DNA of 64,000 nucleotides from Planctomicrobium piriforme (GTDB lineage Bacteria; Planctomycetota; Planctomycetia; Planctomycetales; Planctomycetaceae): the NCBI RefSeq assembly GCF_900113665.1, contig NZ_FOQD01000001.1, forward strand, positions 186,001 through 250,000, in the 5' to 3' direction. Under the pieces are notes generated by a model. That model ran no database searches. It was not told the origin of the DNA and saw only the letters and a list, made by a program, of their open reading frames with translations. Of this stretch, positions 26,031 to 34,981 are shown in pieces. Numbering within the stretch: position 1 is the first letter of the stretch; each line of letters starts with the position of its first letter. A program made the translations under genes and the position numbers.

Positions 26031-27182
26031 ATGTCGCTTTCAGCGAGCCGCCGCACCTTTCTCAAACTCGCCGGAACCTCAATGTTTGCAGCAGGTGTTG
26101 CTCCCGCGCTGCTGGGAGCCGAAGACAAGTCGGGCACGAAACCGGTCGTCGTCGGGTCAGGCGACCTGAAGTTTGAGTGTCATCACAACTGGGGTCAGGT
26201 TCCCAGCGATATCAAGTGGAAGAACACCCACGGCGTCGCCGTCGACAAGGACGGCCTCGTCTATGTGACCCATCAGGGGACGCAAGACGCCCCTTGCGAT
26301 ACGGTGGTGGTCTTCGAACCGAGCGGGAAGTTCGTGCGGTCGTTCGGCAAGGAATACGCCGGCGGCGGGCACGGGATCGATATTCGTGACGAGGGGGGGA
26401 CCGAATACCTGTATCTCTCAATCACCGCGCCGCATCGCGTGGTGGTGAAGTGCGACAAGCAAGGGAACGTCGTCTGGAAGCAGACCGCACCCGCCGAAGC
26501 GAACGTCTACGACGACAAGCATGCCTTCAGTCCGACCAACGTGTGCTTTGGTCCGGCTGGCGAGGTGTTTGTCGGCGACGGCTACGGCTCCAACTTCCTG
26601 CATCAGTACACCGCCGACGGCAAATGGGTCCGCACCTGGGGCGGACCCGGCAATCAGGCCGGTCAGCTTCGCACGCCGCACGGACAATGGCTCGACACCC
26701 GATCTCCCGACGGACCGCGAATCGTCGTGGCTGACCGCGCCAATGCCCGGCTGCAATACTTCTCACTCGAGGGCCAGCCGATCGAGATCCTGCAAGGGGT
26801 CAAGCAGGAACAGAAGGAATCCAACGGTAAGAAGAGTGAACTGGCGACGCCCGCCGGTCAACAGGTGCCGGTCACTTCGATCTACGGCATCAGCTTCCCC
26901 GCCGCGATTGATTCGCAAGGCGAATATCTGCTGGTCCCGGACCTGCATGCCCGCGTGATGATCTTCAATGGCAAGAACGAACTCGCGGCGAATCTGGGCT
27001 TTGATGAAGCCTGGACCGCCAAAGTGCTGGAAGGCAAGCCGTTCAAGATGCGGACGATGCCTGAGACCTGGGAGAACGGCAAGTTCGTGCATCCGCACGA
27101 CGCCTGCTTCGACGCCGCCGGCAACATCTACGTCGCGGAATGGGTCGATCAGGGGCGTTTGACGTTCCTGAAGAAGGTTTGA
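26031..27182 (+). CDS. Tat-exported NHL-repeat beta-propeller protein
   Basis: 383 aa from the ATG at 26031. N-terminus SASRRTFLKLAGTSMFAAGV is a twin-arginine signal (SRRTFLK). The mature part carries NHL-like blades: HGVAVDKDGLVYVTHQGT, EPSGKFVRSFGKEYAGGGHG, VCFGPAGEVFVGDGYGSNFL, GKWVRTWGGPGNQAGQLRTP and HDACFDAAGNIYVAEWVDQG. Related planctomycete proteins are annotated as 6-bladed propellers, sometimes near oxidoreductases, but no enzyme partner is adjacent. Folded export suggests a cofactor, metal or tight fold; function unknown. Confidence 0.88.
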   Translation: MSLSASRRTFLKLAGTSMFAAGVAPALLGAEDKSGTKPVVVGSGDLKFECHHNWGQVPSDIKWKNTHGVAVDKDGLVYVTHQGTQDAPCDTVVVFEPSGKFVRSFGKEYAGGGHGIDIRDEGGTEYLYLSITAPHRVVVKCDKQGNVVWKQTAPAEANVYDDKHAFSPTNVCFGPAGEVFVGDGYGSNFLHQYTADGKWVRTWGGPGNQAGQLRTPHGQWLDTRSPDGPRIVVADRANARLQYFSLEGQPIEILQGVKQEQKESNGKKSELATPAGQQVPVTSIYGISFPAAIDSQGEYLLVPDLHARVMIFNGKNELAANLGFDEAWTAKVLEGKPFKMRTMPETWENGKFVHPHDACFDAAGNIYVAEWVDQGRLTFLKKV

Positions 27183-27280
27183 TGGTTGGGGCAAGCGGAG
27201 AGTGGGTTGTTGGTAGTGGGCAGGCTGATCGCCGACGCTACCAATAACCTCATCCATGTCTCCGTTGATGTTTCTGGATT

Positions 27281-27330
27281 TTGAGTATTGAAATTTGTTT
27301 CGAATTTCGTGCTTCGAATTTGGGATTTTG
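27281..27330. repeat. Dispersed repeat (TTTCGAATTTCGTGCTTCGA family)
   Basis: TTGAGTATTGAAATTTGTTT then CGAATTTCGTGCTTCGAATT; the leading part is shared with the copy at 48590-48645 (TTGAGCATTGAGATTTGTTT), so the repeat unit is at least about 50 bases. Confidence 0.7.
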
Positions 27331-27536
27331 AAAGTCAACGCGAACTTTCAAAGATCAACTCTCCCCGCAACCCGCTCTCTTGTTTGGTGAAAACGGCGGC
27401 TTCTATACTGGCTCGATGCCGCCGGTAAACTGTATGCGTGCTGCAGCGTCGCACTCCGCGCACGCTGGCTCGCGCCTGTCCAACTCCGTGGCGGCCTGAC
27501 TCAACAGGCCGCGTCGGGCTCTCGGGAGAATCGTTC

Positions 27537-27935
27537 GTGCTCGTCCGTATGGAACTTGCCAGGATCATCATCAGCGAGATCAACGACCAGCAAGTGGTCT
27601 TCCTGAGGGAAGTGGAAGGCGACCGTTCGTTTCCCATCTTGATCGGAATTTTTGAAGCGACGAGCATCGACCGCCGCGTGCAAGGCCACGTCCCGCCCCG
27701 GCCGCTGACGCACGATCTGCTCAAGAGCGTGATTCACGAACTCGGTGGCGAAGTGCAGGACGTGGTGATCACCAACCTGGTCGAACACACCTATTACGCG
27801 GTGATCCGCATCCGTCAAAACGGCGAACTGGTCGAAATCGACAGCCGCCCCAGCGACGCGATCGCTTTGGCGGCCCACTTCGACCCGCACCTGCCGATCT
27901 ATGTGGACGAAGAAGTCATCGACGCGGCGACGTGA
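27537..27935 (+). CDS. Bifunctional nuclease (BFN/DUF151) family protein
   Basis: 132 aa from a GTG at 27537 with GGGAG eight bases upstream (an ATG follows four codons later). Typical start LVRMELARIIISEINDQQVV, then EGDRSFPILIGIFEATSIDR, RPLTHDLLKSVIHELGGEVQ and SRPSDAIALAAHF, the DUF151 signature. Plant and bacterial members have DNase/RNase activity, but the physiological role in bacteria is unclear. Single gene with its own ribosome site. Confidence 0.92.
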   Translation: MLVRMELARIIISEINDQQVVFLREVEGDRSFPILIGIFEATSIDRRVQGHVPPRPLTHDLLKSVIHELGGEVQDVVITNLVEHTYYAVIRIRQNGELVEIDSRPSDAIALAAHFDPHLPIYVDEEVIDAAT

Positions 27936-28016
27936 TCTGCAGGGCTGACTGCGCGGGTGTCGGGGTCTAACAGCGGGAAGGCCCTGAATCCGCGATCCCC
28001 CGGCTAAGCAGGCAAC

Positions 28017-28679
28017 ATGACACCTAAAAGAAAGCTCGTCGTCATGGGAATCTTCTCGGCTTTGTTTGGTTGTCAGCAGAAAACCGCTGAGACGCCTGCT
28101 CTCAATCAGGAGGAGTACCGTGTCACCGCTCAACTCAACCACTTCTTGAGGCCGCTTGATCGGGGCAGTCGTTATGAAGATCCATTGCAAGAAGCATTAG
28201 CTCAGCAAGGGCTCGGTGAGGTCACCGGAGGTGGAACGATGCAACGAGAATCCGGAGAGATCGAATACATTGATGTCGAAATTTCGCTGACAGATTTGGA
28301 AGCCGGTGCACCGTTTGTGATTTCCCGCCTGGAAGAGGCTGGAGCCCCGAAAGGCTCCCTTCTCAAATGGCATGACGGATCAAAGTTTGTAACGGTTCCA
28401 TTTGGGAAAAGAGAAGGTCTTGGCATTTATCTCGACGGCGTGAATCTGCCAGACGAAGTCTACAAAACATCTAATGTGAACACTGTGATTGAGGAATTAA
28501 ATCGCCGAATCAACGGACATGGAGAACTACAGGGTTACTGGCAAGGAAACACGGAGACCGCCCTCTATTTCTATGGAGATAACGCTCAAGAAATGGCGGT
28601 GTCGATGAAAGATTTTCTCGACAAGGATCCTCTCTGCCAGGGATCGCGAGTTGTCACGATTGCCCCGAAGGAACAGTGA
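28017..28679 (+). CDS. Putative lipoprotein of unknown family
   Basis: 220 aa (Met10 is an alternative start). Short hydrophobic leader with FSALFGCQQK, a plausible lipobox. The body reads HFLRPLDRGSRYEDPLQEAL, GEVTGGGTMQ, EIEYIDVEISLTDLEAGAPF, VISRLEEAGAPKGSLLKW, then a second half ending in EMAVSMKDFLDKDPLCQGSR. The DRGxRYEDPL and GEVTGGGT motifs look conserved and I have a sense of a widespread hypothetical family, possibly two ferredoxin-like halves, but cannot name it. No operon partner. Confidence 0.8.
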   Translation: MTPKRKLVVMGIFSALFGCQQKTAETPALNQEEYRVTAQLNHFLRPLDRGSRYEDPLQEALAQQGLGEVTGGGTMQRESGEIEYIDVEISLTDLEAGAPFVISRLEEAGAPKGSLLKWHDGSKFVTVPFGKREGLGIYLDGVNLPDEVYKTSNVNTVIEELNRRINGHGELQGYWQGNTETALYFYGDNAQEMAVSMKDFLDKDPLCQGSRVVTIAPKEQ

Positions 28680-29070
28680 GAAAGTCTTCATGTTGACTTG
28701 ACTGGAATTGATCGCTGCGGTGCCTCTTCTTGAATTGTCGAGGCAAGCAAAAGAAGAGGCGACGCGCCATGCTTGATAGGCGCCATCTCCGGGTTTTGGA
28801 GTCTGACCGACGGAATCGCCCTGTTTCAGCGTTTCGCTCGCGGAAGCATCCGATCGGACGGGGCATTCAATCCGTGTTCGACAGGGCCATTTCTCACCCG
28901 CCTCGCCCGGACGCCGCTGCAGCCGGGATTTGAAACATTACAAACTCCCCATGTTCTCCAATTGGCCCTCTTGACCTCCTGACTTCCCCCCATAACTTCG
29001 GCAGGGTCACCCCTTGGGGCCGTCAGTGGAAGGGGGCAATGTCATTTGTGGTTTACTTGGAGAGACAGCG
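28680..29070. other. Intergenic region with one hairpin
   Basis: About 390 bases. GCCTCTTCTT (28722-28731) and AAGAAGAGGC (28751-28760) form a perfect 10-bp stem around a 19-base loop 43 bases after the lipoprotein stop; there is no U-tract, so it is either a processing/stability hairpin or a repeat. The rest shows no gene; GGAGAGACAG before 29071 is the ribosome site of the next gene. Confidence 0.55.
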
Positions 29071-29481
29071 ATGCAGTTGGCAAGAAGAGCGTTCCTGGTG
29101 ATTGGCCTGCTGGTGTTAGGTTTGGGATCGAGCGGCTGCGATAAAGCCAGCACGACGACGATCACGATTCGCAACCAGACCGGCTCGGCCGTCACGATCA
29201 ACGCCTACATCACCGGCGGCGGAAAAACCTATGAGCTGAACCAGAAGAATCTGGCCAACGGCAAGGCCGTCACGAAGAAGTACTGCACCCGGTTGCCCAA
29301 GGGAAGCACCTACCCGCTGCAGGGGACGGTGACGGTTGGCGGCACAACCAAGCCCCTGCCCGCCGGCATGAATGTCATGATCGGGGAGACCAACTCGTTC
29401 GTGCTGACGTCTCCCGCACCGGGAGCTATCCGAGCGACGGTCTATCTGAATGCCACCGTCAAGGTGGTGCTGGACTTCTAA
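29071..29481 (+). CDS. Small secreted lipoprotein
   Basis: 136 aa from the ATG at 29071 (GGAGAG upstream); an earlier in-frame start at 29014 is not needed. Signal MQLARRAFLVIGLLVLGLGS ends in SSGC (Cys23). The mature part is a Thr/Lys-rich all-beta domain (TTTITIRNQTGSAVTINAYI, GTVTVGGTTKPLPAGMN, RATVYLNATVKVVLDF) resembling a small Ig-like or calcium-free beta sandwich. A strong terminator follows, so it is probably monocistronic. Family not recognised. Confidence 0.85.
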   Translation: MQLARRAFLVIGLLVLGLGSSGCDKASTTTITIRNQTGSAVTINAYITGGGKTYELNQKNLANGKAVTKKYCTRLPKGSTYPLQGTVTVGGTTKPLPAGMNVMIGETNSFVLTSPAPGAIRATVYLNATVKVVLDF

Positions 29482-29510
29482 TCCCGATCCCCCGAAGTTC
29501 TGGAGAGCAC

Positions 29511-29550
29511 AACAGCGGCAACTCGCCTGAGGCAGTTGCCGCTGTTTTTT
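29511..29550 (+). terminator. Rho-independent terminator
   Basis: AACAGCGGCAACT (29511-29523) pairs perfectly with AGTTGCCGCTGTT (29534-29546) around a ten-base loop and runs into TTTTTTG. It lies 30 bases after the lipoprotein stop; the clearest terminator in the window. Confidence 0.92.
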
Positions 29551-29820
29551 GTTGGGAGCAATTTGATTCCCGAGATTGAGTTGAACCAGAAAACCCCGAT
29601 TCGGCGTTCCACGCTTCGAATCCGGCCTGATCAACGCCCTGCATTCCAATTCAAGTTCTGCCGAGCCATTCGTTCTCCCTCCTGATCGTGCCACGCATCC
29701 GGTGGGATCATCAACATTGCTGCCAGGGCGAAAATCCTCTCGGCAACGCATGGTCGTCTCGCTGTTCGCAACCCGATAAGATGCCGGGTCAACTCCCCCT
29801 GCTCAATTCGGGTTTCGTTC

Positions 29821-31173
29821 ATGATGCGCGTCCTGCGATTTGTCTGTCGCTCGCTCTACCGGGTGCCGTTGCCGGGTCGCGTGCTCATTGGCGTGCTGCT
29901 CGGACTGGCTGTCGGTTTCACATTCCGACAGCGTGAGATGGCCTTCGGCTGGACCACGGCTGACTTCGGAGTCCTGGCCGGGCAATATGTCCAACTGCTG
30001 ACGGCGCTGGCCACTCCCCTGATCTTTTTTGCCATCATTGACGCCTTCGTCCGCACCGAAATCAGCGGCCGTCAGGGGGTGCGGATGATCGTGATCTGCC
30101 TGGGGAATGTCGCCGTGGCATTTGCGATCGGCCTGACGATTCTGAACTACTGGCATCCTGGCGAGTCGTGGAAGCAGCGATTCGCAGAGCCCGCTCCTCA
30201 GTCGGTCTCGCAGGACGCAGGAGCCGCTTCGGCGAAAGCCCCGAAGGTGCCTGAGACGAAGGGCTCGTTGTCGCCGCTTGATCTGATGAAGTCGTATGTC
30301 CCCAAGAGCATCGCCCACCCGTTCCTCGATAACATGGTGCTCACGGTGGCCGTGCTGGCAATTTTCATCGGCCTCGCGCTCCGCACGTTGAGATCGACCG
30401 AAGATGCTGAACTGGTGGTTGCGATTACGACCTTTGATCAATTCATCATCGCGTCGTTTCAGATTGTGTTGAAGCTGCTGCTGTGGCTGATCGAGCTCGC
30501 TCCGATTGCGATCTTTCTGGCTGTGGCGAACGTCATCGGCGCCTCAGGCTGGGCCACTTTCCAGATGATGGGGGTCTTTCTGCTGACTGTGTGTGCAGGT
30601 CTGGCGATCCATTCCCTCATCTATTACCCGTTAAGCATCTGGGTTCTCACTGGCCGTCGACCCTCGCAGTTCTTCGGGCAAGGCGGAGGTGCGATACTGA
30701 CGGGCTTGTCCCTCAATAGCAGTCTCGCCACTGCTCCGCTGACGCTGGAAGCCTTGCGACGCATGGGCGTCAGCGACTCGTCTGCCAGACTGTCCGCCTG
30801 TGTCGGAACGAATTTCAACAACGACGGCGTGACGCTGTACGAAGCCATCACCGCCCTGTTCGTCGCGCAGGCGATCGGCCTCGAAATGCAGATTGGGGAG
30901 CAGCTCGCAATTCTGCTCGCCGCGCTGGTCGGCAGCATGGGCATCGCCGGCATCCCCAACTCAGGTCTCATCATCCTCGCCCTGGTGTTGAAAGCCGCGA
31001 AGCTGCCGGAACAGGCGATCGAGATTGCCATTCCACTGGTCTACAGCGTCGATTTCCTCGTGGCCCGCCTGCGTTCCGCCGTGAACGTGATGGGCGATCT
31101 CCAGGTGGCGATTTTGCTGGACGGGCCTGTCAAGACTGAAGAACCGAAGACCTTGAATGAGGCTGAAGCTTGA
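29821..31173 (+). CDS. Dicarboxylate/amino acid:cation symporter (DAACS family)
   Basis: 450 aa. Eight-plus-two-hairpin SDF fold: GRVLIGVLLGLAVGFTFRQ near the N-terminus, LLTALATPLIFFAIIDAFVR, the serine-poor first hairpin region, then SLNSSLATAPLTLEALRRMG and the substrate/cation signature VGTNFNNDGVTLYEAITALF and GIPNSGLIILALVLKAA. GltP/DctA/SstT-type transporters import glutamate, aspartate, C4-dicarboxylates or serine with Na+ or H+. NNDG replaces the usual N-M-D-G motif, so the substrate cannot be assigned. A Pro/Ala-rich loop of about 30 residues lies after helix 3. Confidence 0.9.
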   Translation: MMRVLRFVCRSLYRVPLPGRVLIGVLLGLAVGFTFRQREMAFGWTTADFGVLAGQYVQLLTALATPLIFFAIIDAFVRTEISGRQGVRMIVICLGNVAVAFAIGLTILNYWHPGESWKQRFAEPAPQSVSQDAGAASAKAPKVPETKGSLSPLDLMKSYVPKSIAHPFLDNMVLTVAVLAIFIGLALRTLRSTEDAELVVAITTFDQFIIASFQIVLKLLLWLIELAPIAIFLAVANVIGASGWATFQMMGVFLLTVCAGLAIHSLIYYPLSIWVLTGRRPSQFFGQGGGAILTGLSLNSSLATAPLTLEALRRMGVSDSSARLSACVGTNFNNDGVTLYEAITALFVAQAIGLEMQIGEQLAILLAALVGSMGIAGIPNSGLIILALVLKAAKLPEQAIEIAIPLVYSVDFLVARLRSAVNVMGDLQVAILLDGPVKTEEPKTLNEAEA

Positions 31174-31208
31174 CTTCATCATTGAATGAATAATCGAGAG
31201 GCGACGCT

Positions 31209-31865
31209 TTGCGATACCAACGCTTGCAATGGCTGGTGTTAGCCGTACTCCTTTTTTCAAGCTGCGGTTACTGGGGGCCACGACAGTCGCCAGGAGCATC
31301 GCCCTGGATCGGCCCCGGCAAGAAGGCCACTCGCTTTGCCAAAATGGAAGGAGATTTCTTTCGTGGATATGCTCCAGTTCCCTACTGGGATGAAGGCCAA
31401 GGGTCGGTCCTGGCGAAACGCCGCATCGAGTCGTTCTTGCCGAACTTTCCCCGCACACTCTTCGAGAAGCTAGAAGAAACAGAACCCGCACTGACGGACG
31501 ACGGAACGAGCACATATGATAAAATGAAATTTGATGCAATCCCAACTGTCATTTCATTGAATCCAGATATTGCGGTTGTCACGTTGCGCCCCATGCCCCG
31601 TGATACCATGGATGACATGTTCCCCAAATGGACTAGAAGGGCTTCAGATCGCATTGAGTACGAAACTATTGGCCTCTTAGACGGGCGGTGGTTTTTTACC
31701 GGCGTGATATTTCCCTCTTCCGATGAAATCTACGTCATTTCGACAGCGCCCGAGATTCCCGTCGGACTTTTGGAATTCAAAGACAACCGCGCCGTCATTC
31801 CGTTCAACGGAGGCAGACTCGTCCTCACCCGTGACGGCGACGTGGTGAGCACCGTGCGGGAGTGA
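31209..31865 (+). CDS. Putative lipoprotein, unknown family
   Basis: 218 aa from a TTG at 31209 with GAGAGG upstream. Leader RLQWLVLAVLLFSSCGYWG gives a plausible lipobox (Cys19). Mature part has no recognised motif: SFLPNFPRTLFEKLEETEPA, AVVTLRPMPRDTMDDMFPKW, IGLLDGRWFFTGVIFPSSDE. It follows the symporter gene by 35 bases and may be co-transcribed. A GGCAGGG-type hairpin lies 43 bases downstream. Confidence 0.75.
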   Translation: MRYQRLQWLVLAVLLFSSCGYWGPRQSPGASPWIGPGKKATRFAKMEGDFFRGYAPVPYWDEGQGSVLAKRRIESFLPNFPRTLFEKLEETEPALTDDGTSTYDKMKFDAIPTVISLNPDIAVVTLRPMPRDTMDDMFPKWTRRASDRIEYETIGLLDGRWFFTGVIFPSSDEIYVISTAPEIPVGLLEFKDNRAVIPFNGGRLVLTRDGDVVSTVRE

Positions 31866-31907
31866 TCCCCTACGGCCCGTAGAAGCGGCGTTCAGGGCGG
31901 TATGGGC

Positions 31908-31940
31908 GGCAGGGTCAGAAGCGGAGCGCATGGCCCTGCC
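31908..31940. repeat. GGCAGGG hairpin copy
   Basis: GGCAGGGTCA (31908-31917) pairs with TGGCCCTGCC (31931-31940), the same element as at 15159-15191 down to the AGCGGAGCG loop, here just after the lipoprotein gene and before the convergent AraC-type gene. Confidence 0.8.
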
Positions 31941-32017
31941 CGCGTGCCATGAAAATTTGGTTGCGCGAGTGTTGGGGTCTGACCAAATGGGACGCTCTGA
32001 TGCAGCCGCGCGTCGCA

Positions 32018-33040
32018 TCAGATGTGACGCCGGTAATTCTGCGGCGTCGTTCCGACAACTTGCACGAAAGCCAGCGTCAGGTGGCTATGGTTTGCGAAAC
32101 CGCAACCGTCGGCGACTTCCGCCAGGGTGAGATTTCGGCCGAAGTAGTTCATCAGTTCTTTCGCCCGATTCACGCGAAGTTCCAGTAGCGCGCTATGCAC
32201 TGTCTGTCCGGTTTCCTTCTTGAAGACCCGCGTGAGATAGGAGCGACTGACCCCGGCAGCGACGGCCAGATCACCGAGCGTCACCTTCTCGGCCAGGTTC
32301 TCCTTCAGGTATTCCCGCGTTTTGGAGACGATGGCCGATCCTTTTCGCTCGTGCAGAGTCCGTGATTTGGACTTTCCTTCCCCCATCACGAACAGCCGTC
32401 CGAGCAGGGAAATGAACGTTCCCTCAGCCATCAACTCCCCGCCAGGCGACCTTTCGCCGCACTGCAGCCACAACTGTTTGAGGAGCGTCGCGAGATAAGG
32501 GTCATGCATTTCACTGTTCGGTGCACGCCTCAGATAGGAACCTTCGGTTTCCAGCAACTCGCCGGCAACTTGCTGCAATTCCTGCTCGGGAAATGAAATG
32601 AACAGGCTCTCGAATTGGCCGAGGCTGTTGCCGCGGATCTTGCATTCCGCTCCCGGTGGGACCAGCACGAGTGAGCCAGGCTCTTTTCGAAACCAGCCTG
32701 CTCCGTAGTTCGTTTCATATGGAGAGCTCTCTTGCCCGAGGCACATTCGTACGATGTAGCTGAGCGTCGTTGGGCGAGAAGTGTTCTTCACATACCAATC
32801 AGGACAGATTCTTCGAGAGTAAACATATCCGAGTTGCAGGGACCGTCGACCGGTGCATCGAAGCTCAGTGTAATCTGCGAAACGCGATTCCCGCGAATTG
32901 TTGGTGTGGGCGGAGAAACACGACCGATGTGGCGAGGGGGCCAGGTTTGTGGAGTCGAGAGTGGAGAGTGGCTTCACGTTCTGCCGATGCCTGACGTATC
33001 GATGTTTCACGATGCAAGTCCCGTCGACTGAGGAGAGCAA
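32018..33040 (-). CDS. AraC-family transcriptional regulator
   Basis: 340 aa as the full frame; the true start is uncertain, because the first ~60 residues (TTG start) are not domain-like and no ATG follows until residue 98. N-terminal cupin-like sensor (EPGSLVLVPPGAECKIRG, FESLFISFPEQELQQVAGEL); C-terminal pair of HTHs: KVTLGDLAVAAGVSRSYLTR, VFKKETGQTVHSALLELRVN and LTLAEVADGCGFANHSHLTL then GTTPQNYRR. It is a ligand-responsive DNA-binding protein; the target is not obvious, since its neighbours are a lipoprotein gene (convergent) and a pseudopilin island (divergent, 760 bases away). Confidence 0.88.
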   Translation of the reverse strand: MLSSVDGTCIVKHRYVRHRQNVKPLSTLDSTNLAPSPHRSCFSAHTNNSRESRFADYTELRCTGRRSLQLGYVYSRRICPDWYVKNTSRPTTLSYIVRMCLGQESSPYETNYGAGWFRKEPGSLVLVPPGAECKIRGNSLGQFESLFISFPEQELQQVAGELLETEGSYLRRAPNSEMHDPYLATLLKQLWLQCGERSPGGELMAEGTFISLLGRLFVMGEGKSKSRTLHERKGSAIVSKTREYLKENLAEKVTLGDLAVAAGVSRSYLTRVFKKETGQTVHSALLELRVNRAKELMNYFGRNLTLAEVADGCGFANHSHLTLAFVQVVGTTPQNYRRHI

Positions 33041-33799
33041 TCAATCCTCAGCGCGCACGATTGATCTTCAACATCCAATAGTTCAGGTCAAGGTTTCCGG
33101 CTGGTTTGCAGATCAAGTTTTTAAAAATCTACGAGTCCGTTCTTCGACTCCTGCGCATCCTTTGCGCAATTCTGCTCTTTTTCGTGGCGGTCCCCGCCAA
33201 GAGGAGTAGCCACTCTTATTAGGTCCATTCCAACGAGTGAATCTTACGGGCGACTGATCCGGCGAGAGTTTTCGCACGCAGATTTTATTTCGAAATCTCG
33301 CAGTTGTGCGTGAGCCGATTTTGACCTGACATTTTACTGGGTATTTCGAGCAATCGGAGTTCGCATCCGCCGGTTCGAACGCTTCAGGATCGCCATCCCG
33401 TCTTTCCCTGGAATGCGCTTTGCTTCCCTTGGACAAGCATGCCGGGACGCACGAAACAATCGTTTGGCGTCATCCGAGCACCTCAAAGCGGCAAATGGAT
33501 CGGAACAAGATGGCTCTTCTCGTGAATTTTCCTTCTCCGATCGGTCGTCTGGTTGCGTCGCGATTCTCGCGGCCATTTGTTCGATAGAACAGTTGCCGCA
33601 ACTCAATCGGGAACCGCACGCACTGGAGCATGACCCCGGAGTGTGTGGATCTTCTCTGTTGTCCCGCTTTGCTGGAAGCGGCTTGCTGGGAAGGCGGCCG
33701 ACAATTTTTCGTGTTGATTGCACTGCTCCTGCGCGTCGCCTGTAGGGGGCCGACAGCGCCTCACTTTTTCGAAACTGTTTTTCATCGCGAAGGCTCAAC
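33041..33799. other. Intergenic region upstream of the second pseudopilin island
   Basis: About 760 bases. Short frames on either strand (for example 33334-33801 minus) look random. It includes an inverted segment around 33185-33200 (GTGGCGGTCCCCGCCA). It should contain the promoters of the AraC-type gene and the pseudopilin operon; none was pinned down. Confidence 0.45.
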
Positions 33800-34783
33800 A
33801 TGCGTCATCGTTGTCAAATTCAACGGGCTCGCGGCTTCACGCTCATCGAACTGCTCGTCGTGATCGCGATCATCGCGATCTTGATTGCCTTGCTGCTCCC
33901 GGCCGTGCAGCAGGCTCGCGAATCCGCACGACGTTCGCAGTGCAAGAATAATCTCAAACAACTCTGCCTGGGACTGCACAACTACCACGATATTTACTCG
34001 ATGTTTCCGGTGGTGAATGCAGTGTCAGGCCCTGACTACAAGACCCCCTGGGGGGTTGCCATTCTTCCCTCAATCGACCAGTCGCCCCTGTACAATCTGC
34101 TCAATCCTGGATCTTCAAAGCTGTTCACCCCAAACACAACGTCGCTGCCTGTCTTCAAGTGCCCCACCGATCCCTCGAGTGACGTCATCTTCCACTCCGG
34201 CGGAGGCAAGTACAACTGGTTTTTCGCCAGGGGCAAAGGCGCCAACGGCGCCAACTTATGCACGCTGGTCAGCGATCGCTGCAGTATGAGCGACTCCGGC
34301 ATTGGTGATCCGCTTTTTTCCGCGGCAAACTACATCATGAATTGCTATCTACTGTCGCCGCCGTCGTCTAACACACTGAGCGTCGAAAAATTGAACCGCG
34401 CAAATGGAGTTTCGAACTACGTGATGCTGGGCGAACGGCTGAACTCCAGCGGGCCGACATCCTGGCTGGCGAAGTTTGGAAACTACGTCGGAAATCCGAC
34501 GGCGGGGGGGTACAACCTGACCGCCACATTGACCTCGCTGGATGGCTGTAATGCTGCGACATCCGATCCTGTCAGCAACCCATACAATGATGGGAAAATG
34601 AACTACGGAGACTTCTCTTTTACAATGAACGGATCGCGGCGGTCGGCCAGCAGCCTGCATTCCGGAGGCTGCCAGTTTGCTCTTGGTGACGGCTCCGTGC
34701 GATTCATCAGCCGCTCCGTCGACCAGAAGACCTGGATCACAATTGTGTCCCCGATCGTGGGCGGTGCGATCGGCGAATTCTGA
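33800..34783 (+). CDS. DUF1559 pseudopilin-like protein
   Basis: 327 aa. Short basic leader, then GFTLIELLVVIAIIAILIAL, AVQQARESARRSQCKNNLKQ, and at the C-terminus LHSGGCQFALGDGSVRFIS. Domain order as in 831-2021: prepilin-type anchor, helix with NNLKQ, beta-rich globular part, H...DG motif. First of an island with a second pseudopilin and a lipoprotein. Function unknown; inner membrane with the body in the periplasm is expected. Confidence 0.93.
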   Translation: MRHRCQIQRARGFTLIELLVVIAIIAILIALLLPAVQQARESARRSQCKNNLKQLCLGLHNYHDIYSMFPVVNAVSGPDYKTPWGVAILPSIDQSPLYNLLNPGSSKLFTPNTTSLPVFKCPTDPSSDVIFHSGGGKYNWFFARGKGANGANLCTLVSDRCSMSDSGIGDPLFSAANYIMNCYLLSPPSSNTLSVEKLNRANGVSNYVMLGERLNSSGPTSWLAKFGNYVGNPTAGGYNLTATLTSLDGCNAATSDPVSNPYNDGKMNYGDFSFTMNGSRRSASSLHSGGCQFALGDGSVRFISRSVDQKTWITIVSPIVGGAIGEF

Positions 34784-34981
34784 GCCGGCTAGCGCTGCCA
34801 ATTTCCAATCCAGCCGCCTCCCGGGCTTCCCTGGGTTGGCGCGAATGGAAGCTTATGTCACTGGCTTCTGCCGTGTCGACAAGGGACGCCGTGTCGCTCA
34901 TACGCAGGCGGAAAAGGGCGGCGATTTTCGCTGAGCCGTATCATTATTATTAGAAATCAATCTCTGAATGAGGACTCGTTT

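Noticed and set aside
28722..28760. Intrinsic terminator after the 28017 lipoprotein gene
   Set aside because: The stem is perfect but no U-tract follows; listed only as a hairpin in the intergenic note.
33365..33395. TTCGAACG-type T-loop look-alike suggesting a tRNA
   Set aside because: No acceptor or anticodon stem could be built around it; no tRNA gene was recognised in the window.
33334..33801. 155-aa minus-strand frame in the 33.0-33.8 kb gap
   Set aside because: No ribosome site or hydrophobic/domain pattern; Arg/Ser/Cys-rich random composition.
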